Assembly (NCBI RefSeq): GCF_000422965.1
Contig: NZ_AUHB01000020.1
Location: 1 to 64,000, forward strand
Origin: Pleomorphomonas oryzae DSM 16300
GTDB taxonomy: Bacteria; Pseudomonadota; Alphaproteobacteria; Rhizobiales; Pleomorphomonadaceae
Direction of reading: 5' to 3'
DNA: 64,000 nt
Part shown: one piece after another, positions 60,450 to 64,000 of the stretch
Layout: the number at the start of each line of letters is the position of its first letter
Numbering within the stretch: the stretch's first letter is position 1
Position numbers and translations under genes: made by a program
Notes under the pieces: generated by a model
Database searches by the model: none
What the model saw: the letters and a program-made list of their open reading frames with translations, nothing else
What the model was told of the DNA's origin: nothing

Positions 60450-61214
60450 TCAGGCGTTGTTCCCGGCGGACGGCCCATTCCCCTCGGAACTCCAAACCGA
60501 GGTGCCGTTGGTGACTACCTTCCGGATACCCTGGGCTTCCCGCCATTCTCTGCCGATGTCCTTTATGACCGGGATTCCCTCGGGCGAGAATATGTAGTTG
60601 CGAAATGGGTGGGCCATTCTCTCCAAGTCCATGTTGACGGAGGAATAAAACTGTTTCTCCGGGTCATGTTCCGGAATCATGAGCGCTGCAGCGGATCGAG
60701 CGAAGTCTCCCCGCAGTATGGATGGCGATGTCGTAAATTTCGGGAGGGTACGATAAAGTGGAAGTTTTATTCCGAATGGCTTGAAATAAATTCTTCTATG
60801 ATGAATGTGCCCTCTCTGCTTGATGTCCCAGTTTTGGTCTGCCGTATGAAAGGAGGTTTGCTGCACGCGAGCATCATTGAAAGGTAGAAAGATCTCGTCG
60901 TCGAGAGTCCGGAGCGCAACCCAGTCATCTTCGAGGTGGAATACATAATCGGCCTTTGTCGCCAGCCACAGCCGTTTTACCGCCGCGCCGAATCCTGGGG
61001 TTTCCGGCTCGAAAATGGTCGCTTCCGGGAACCGCTTGCGGACAATGGAAAGCACGGCCGCGTGGTCTTCCTCCGAGCCAAAGATAGGGTCCAGATTCAC
61101 AAAGACGCGTTCCGGTACCAGGCGAGAGAAGACGCGCTGGGAAAAGCTGTCCAGCGTTACAGCCAGCAGTTCGGGGCGGCGGGCAGATACTATGCAAAGA
61201 TCAAGCGAAACCAT
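60450..61214 (-). CDS. Glycosyltransferase-like protein (GT-A fold)
   Basis: Start at ATG 61214. 254 residues with SLDLCIVSARRPELLAVTLD, FGAAVKRLWLATKADYVFHL and the metal-binding LEDDWVALR motif, typical of GT-A family glycosyltransferases. It ends the phage-linked segment and is convergent with an Rz1 remnant. Like its neighbours it is a likely surface-modification gene. The donor sugar is unknown. Confidence 0.8.
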   Translation of the reverse strand: MVSLDLCIVSARRPELLAVTLDSFSQRVFSRLVPERVFVNLDPIFGSEEDHAAVLSIVRKRFPEATIFEPETPGFGAAVKRLWLATKADYVFHLEDDWVALRTLDDEIFLPFNDARVQQTSFHTADQNWDIKQRGHIHHRRIYFKPFGIKLPLYRTLPKFTTSPSILRGDFARSAAALMIPEHDPEKQFYSSVNMDLERMAHPFRNYIFSPEGIPVIKDIGREWREAQGIRKVVTNGTSVWSSEGNGPSAGNNA

Positions 61215-61439
61215 TGTGCGACCACAGATTGTTCGTTGATTTCTAAATACAAATATTTCCTGAAACAATGGAAAAACGCGGGCGCCCACAGGATGGCTTG
61301 GTCTTCGACGCCTCCGCCACGAATAGCCGTTGACCCGATGAAGCGCCTTGATTCCGTTGATGGGGGATGGCAGAAACAGGCGCCCTGAACCGGGGCGGGC
61401 GATGGCTCAAGGGGCCATCGGTTGCGTTTCGGTTCGGAA

Positions 61440-61515
61440 GGGCCTGTAGCTCAATGGTTAGAGCCGGCCGCTCATAACGGTCTGGTTGCAGGTTCGAGTC
61501 CTGCCGGGCCCACCA
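61440..61515 (+). tRNA. tRNA-Ile (anticodon CAT, lysidine type)
   Basis: 76 bases fold as a cloverleaf: acceptor GGGCCTG with CGGGCCC, D arm GCTC/GAGC, anticodon stem GGCCG/CGGTC around loop CTCATAA, T arm GCAGG/CCTGC with TTCGAGT, and encoded CCA. The anticodon CAT with the GGGCCTG acceptor and CTCATAA loop indicates the AUA-reading tRNA-Ile2, which needs TilS, rather than Met. Confidence 0.88.
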
Positions 61516-61623
61516 ACTTTCAATCGTCCGCAGCGGACATATGGCTGGCCGAGCAGGCGTATGGCGGTCCTTGTCTCGGGCCGGATTCCGGTGACCGGCC
61601 TGCAAGAAGGCCCAAGGTGCGGC

Positions 61624-61990
61624 TTACGCCGACTTCCTTGGCACGAACTTTCCGGGCAGATGGATGGTGGTCTTGTCGAGCCGGCCCAAAATCATGTCGG
61701 CTGCCTTGCGCACCATCAACTCGAGCGGCTGCTCGTAGGTAGTGAGCTCATCGGCCGGAGAGGATGCCAGATCGGCGTGGTCGAAGCCGACGACGGCGAT
61801 ATCCTCGGGAACCCGCAGTCCGATCGTCGCCCGAGATAGTACCTCGCGGCGTCCCTATCGAACTTCCTCGGTCGTGCCAGTCACGGGCTGGTCGGCCCAT
61901 GATGCGGCAATCACATTCGCGTGGTGCCAGCGGGTGAAATCCGCGAAGTGTGGGCTGATTGCCGATCGTTGGACAGTGTTCCCGTAGGCC
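61624..61990 (-). pseudogene. Degenerate LacI-family regulator
   Basis: The minus-strand frame ending at TAA 61624-61626 reads EVLSRATIGLRVPEDIAVVG, FDHADLASSPADELTTYEQP and VRKAADMILGRLD, the unmistakable C-terminal part of a LacI-type effector domain. Upstream an in-frame TAG follows PVTGTTEEVR, and no DNA-binding domain is found. A dead fragment near the tRNA. Confidence 0.7.
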
Positions 61991-62333
61991 AGGCGTCCGC
62001 CGACCCGTGAGACTTTGAAGCAACCGTCCTGATCTGACAGATGTTCTCGCGGGCGGGCACGGTCGCTCGTTGAGAGGCGGTGGGCATTACGCGCGGGGAC
62101 TGCCGCTCAGGCGGTCCGAACTCGTCAAGTCTGACTCGCTGGACCGATTCAACTGTTGGTCACCATGTCGATCGACTGACCGGTCGACAATCACAAGATT
62201 AATACCGCGATGTAGGTACTACTACTGCGGGAACTATAAACTTTTCAAATTGTTAACACAGCAATATCGGAGCCTGGCCGTCCGAGGGCCAGGAGACAAT
62301 GACGCCGCCGATCCAAACAATAAGCGAGGCAAC
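61991..62333. other. Intergenic region before the antiporter gene
   Basis: About 340 bases with no convincing gene. The AT-rich stretch at 62190-62270 (TAAACTTTTCAAATTGTTAA) is the likely promoter area of the next gene. Confidence 0.4.
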
Positions 62334-64000
62334 ATGACCTTCGTCGCCGATATTTTCCGGCAATCGCCGGAAACTGCTCTCTTCCTGGCGCTGGCTATCG
62401 GCTACTGGATCGGGAAATTCAAGTTCGGCAAGTTTCAGCTGGGAGGCGTCGCTGGTTCGCTGTTGGCGGCCGTGCTGATAAGCCAGTTCGGCGTGCATAT
62501 CGACAACGGCGTCAAGGCCGTTCTGTTTGCGCTGTTCATCTATGCCGTCGGCTTCGAGAGCGGACCGCAGTTCTTGCGCTCGCTGGGGCGGCAATCCATC
62601 CGCGAGATCATCATGGCCGTCGTGCTGGCGATCAGTGGGCTGGCGACCGTGATCTTGTTCGCCAAGCTGTTCGGCCTGGACAAGGGCATTGCGGCGGGTA
62701 TCGCAGCCGGCGGGCTGACGCAATCGGCGATCATCGGCACCGCCAGCTCGGCCATTGAAAAGCTGGGCTTGGGGGCCGACGAAGCTCAGAAGCTGCAAGC
62801 GAATGTGGCGATCGGATATGCCGTCACCTACATATTCGGCTCGTTCGGCGCCATCATCGTCTGCGTCAACGTCCTGCCCTGGTTCATGGGGCGCGGCATT
62901 CGAGACGACGCGGTGAAAGCCGAAGCGGAAATGCTGAAGGGCGCCCATGTGTATGGAGCGGGGGAGGAGCCGGCCCTGCCGGATCTCGTCGGCCGCGTCT
63001 ACCAAATTCAAGTCGCGTCCGGACAAACGGTTTCCACCATCGAGGCTTCTGCTTCCGGCGGCACCATCACCATTGAGCGGATCAAGCGCGGCGGCAAGAT
63101 CATCGGCGTGGAGCCGGGGCTGAAACTTCAATCCGGCGATCTTGTCCTGATCGTCGGTCGCCGGCTGGGCGTCGTGGGCCTCGAAGACAGGTTGGGCCCG
63201 GAGTCGCCCGGCGCCGAGGGTATGGAACTGGTCGTGACGACTCGCGACCTCGCCATCACCGGTAAGGAGTTCGTGGGGCATACGGTCGGACAGATTATCG
63301 CCGAAAGCAGCAATCTGCGTCACGGCATCTACGTGCTGGCTGTCACGCGCGGCGGTGCCAAGGTCGATCTTGCCAATGATACAGTCATCAACGCGGGCGA
63401 CGTCGTCACCGTTCATGGCGTGCAGGAGGATCTGCAGCGGCTTGCCAGCCATGTCGGGCCGGCCATCGTTCCCAGCGACAAGACCGATTTCGTGTTCCAT
63501 GGCGTCGGTCTGGTTGCCGGACTGCTCATCGGGCTGCTGGTCCTTCGGATAGGCTCCATCCCGCTGACGCTGGGCGCCGGCGGTGGCGCGCTGCTCTCAG
63601 GCCTGGCCTTCGGCTGGTATCGCAGCCGGCACATGACGATGGGCAACATGCCGACGGCCGCCTCGACGCTGCTGCGCGATCTCGGTCTGGCCGGTTTCGT
63701 GGCGGTGGTCGGGCTTCAATCGGGACAGCAGGCCATTCAGACGATCCTGCACAGCGGTATTTCGATCTTCCTGATCGGTGTTGTGGTGACCGTTGTGCTG
63801 CTGCTGATCACCATGCTCGTCGGTCGCTACGTGCTGCGCTACGACAATGTGGCGGTGTTTGCCGGTGCGCTGGCCGGTTCGCGCAGTGCCAATCCTGCCT
63901 TTGGCGAAGTCCTGGACAAGGCTGGGAACGCGATCCCCACGGCACCCTTCGCCATCACCTACGCGCTGGCGAACGTGTTCCTGACACTGCTTGGTCCGCT
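62334..64000 (+). CDS. AspT/YidE-type aspartate:alanine exchanger-family transporter (runs off window)
   Basis: ATG 62334, with GAGG upstream, opens a frame with no stop before the window end (555 residues seen). TFVADIFRQSPETALFLALA, SLLAAVLISQFGVHIDNGV, FIYAVGFESGPQFLRSLGRQ and GLTQSAIIGTASSAI define the AspT/YidE family. Two RCK_C (TrkA-C) domains lie in the middle (ERIKRGGKIIGVEPGLKLQS; LAVTRGGAKVDLANDTVINA), then a second membrane half (GLAGFVAVVGLQSGQQAI, AVFAGALAGSRSANPAFGEV). The family swaps aspartate for alanine or moves other dicarboxylates. Confidence 0.88.
   Translation, partial: MTFVADIFRQSPETALFLALAIGYWIGKFKFGKFQLGGVAGSLLAAVLISQFGVHIDNGVKAVLFALFIYAVGFESGPQFLRSLGRQSIREIIMAVVLAISGLATVILFAKLFGLDKGIAAGIAAGGLTQSAIIGTASSAIEKLGLGADEAQKLQANVAIGYAVTYIFGSFGAIIVCVNVLPWFMGRGIRDDAVKAEAEMLKGAHVYGAGEEPALPDLVGRVYQIQVASGQTVSTIEASASGGTITIERIKRGGKIIGVEPGLKLQSGDLVLIVGRRLGVVGLEDRLGPESPGAEGMELVVTTRDLAITGKEFVGHTVGQIIAESSNLRHGIYVLAVTRGGAKVDLANDTVINAGDVVTVHGVQEDLQRLASHVGPAIVPSDKTDFVFHGVGLVAGLLIGLLVLRIGSIPLTLGAGGGALLSGLAFGWYRSRHMTMGNMPTAASTLLRDLGLAGFVAVVGLQSGQQAIQTILHSGISIFLIGVVVTVVLLLITMLVGRYVLRYDNVAVFAGALAGSRSANPAFGEVLDKAGNAIPTAPFAITYALANVFLTLLGP

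Larger units (their letters stand above)
25699..61214. other. T7-like tail/lysis gene region, incomplete prophage with cargo
   Basis: The plus-strand order gp11-, gp12-, gp13-, gp14-, gp14-, gp15-, gp16-, gp17-like, then holin, endolysin and Rz/Rz1, follows the late region of T7-type podoviruses. No RNA polymerase, DNA polymerase, terminase, portal, scaffold, capsid or integrase is visible. About 10 kb of non-phage genes interrupt it (31.7-39.1 kb), and minus-strand cargo genes are interspersed. The limits are those of the recognisable genes, not mapped att sites. Confidence 0.7.

Noticed and set aside
61440-61515. tRNA-Ile as the attachment site of the prophage
   Set aside because: I looked for a second copy of the tRNA 3' end in the window (for example near 25.6 kb) and saw none, and no integrase is present, so an att site is not supported.
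62253-63500. 415-codon minus-strand frame at the right end
   Set aside because: Opposite the AspT-type transporter, whose motifs and membrane pattern are clear; that gene lacks a stop only because it runs off the window.

Overview
The window looks like a chromosome segment of a high-GC alphaproteobacterium, probably of the order Hyphomicrobiales (Rhizobiales). Supporting signs are the strong G/C bias at third codon positions, a DUF3309 mini-protein, an Aas-type transporter/acyltransferase/acyl-ACP synthetase fusion, RIME-like intergenic repeats and the tRNA-Ile(CAT) sequence. I could not settle the genus by eye.

Region 1 (1-25.6 kb) is ordinary chromosome. It starts inside an IS30-family transposase. 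It then carries a VOC protein, a TehA-type transporter, a phospholipase D-like protein, a LysR/MFS/SnoaL cluster, a Cache-GGDEF-EAL protein, a LysE exporter, an RcsF-like lipoprotein, an MFS/TetR divergent pair with two palindromic operators, a NIPSNAP protein and a small CDF-like cation transporter. At 16-20 kb is a cluster of unfamiliar membrane proteins that share a Cys...KAGAT...CGL domain. After it come a DUF134/NifX-like pair, an SGNH acyltransferase, a class I glutamine amidotransferase, a second VOC protein and DUF3309.

Region 2 (25.7-61.2 kb) is built on a T7-like (podoviral) tail and ejection gene order: gp11-, gp12-, gp13-, gp14- (twice), gp15- and gp16-like proteins, two tail fibres, a fibre-assembly-like protein, then holin, endolysin and overlapping Rz/Rz1. 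No integrase, terminase, portal or capsid gene is visible, so this is a partial, split or domesticated prophage. Between the gp14-like and gp15-like genes lie about 10 kb of other genes: an SDR/MarR pair, an HNH endonuclease and a TetR/Aas pair. Minus-strand cargo genes (four paralogous small lipoproteins, two paralogous membrane proteins, one secreted protein) sit antisense to the late genes and several share a promoter-like motif. Downstream of the lysis genes are three minus-strand surface-modification genes (two glycosyltransferase-like, one acyltransferase), separated by remnants of the Rz1 end and of an acyltransferase start. This looks like repeated cassette exchange.

Region 3 (61.4-64 kb) holds tRNA-Ile(CAT), a degenerate LacI-type regulator and the start of an AspT-type antiporter that runs off the window.

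Several repeat families run through the window: a MITE-like element with a long perfect inverted repeat (at least five full or near-full copies plus half copies), a RIME-like element nested in another repeat, and promoter-like repeats. All calls come from reading the sequence; no database search was run.
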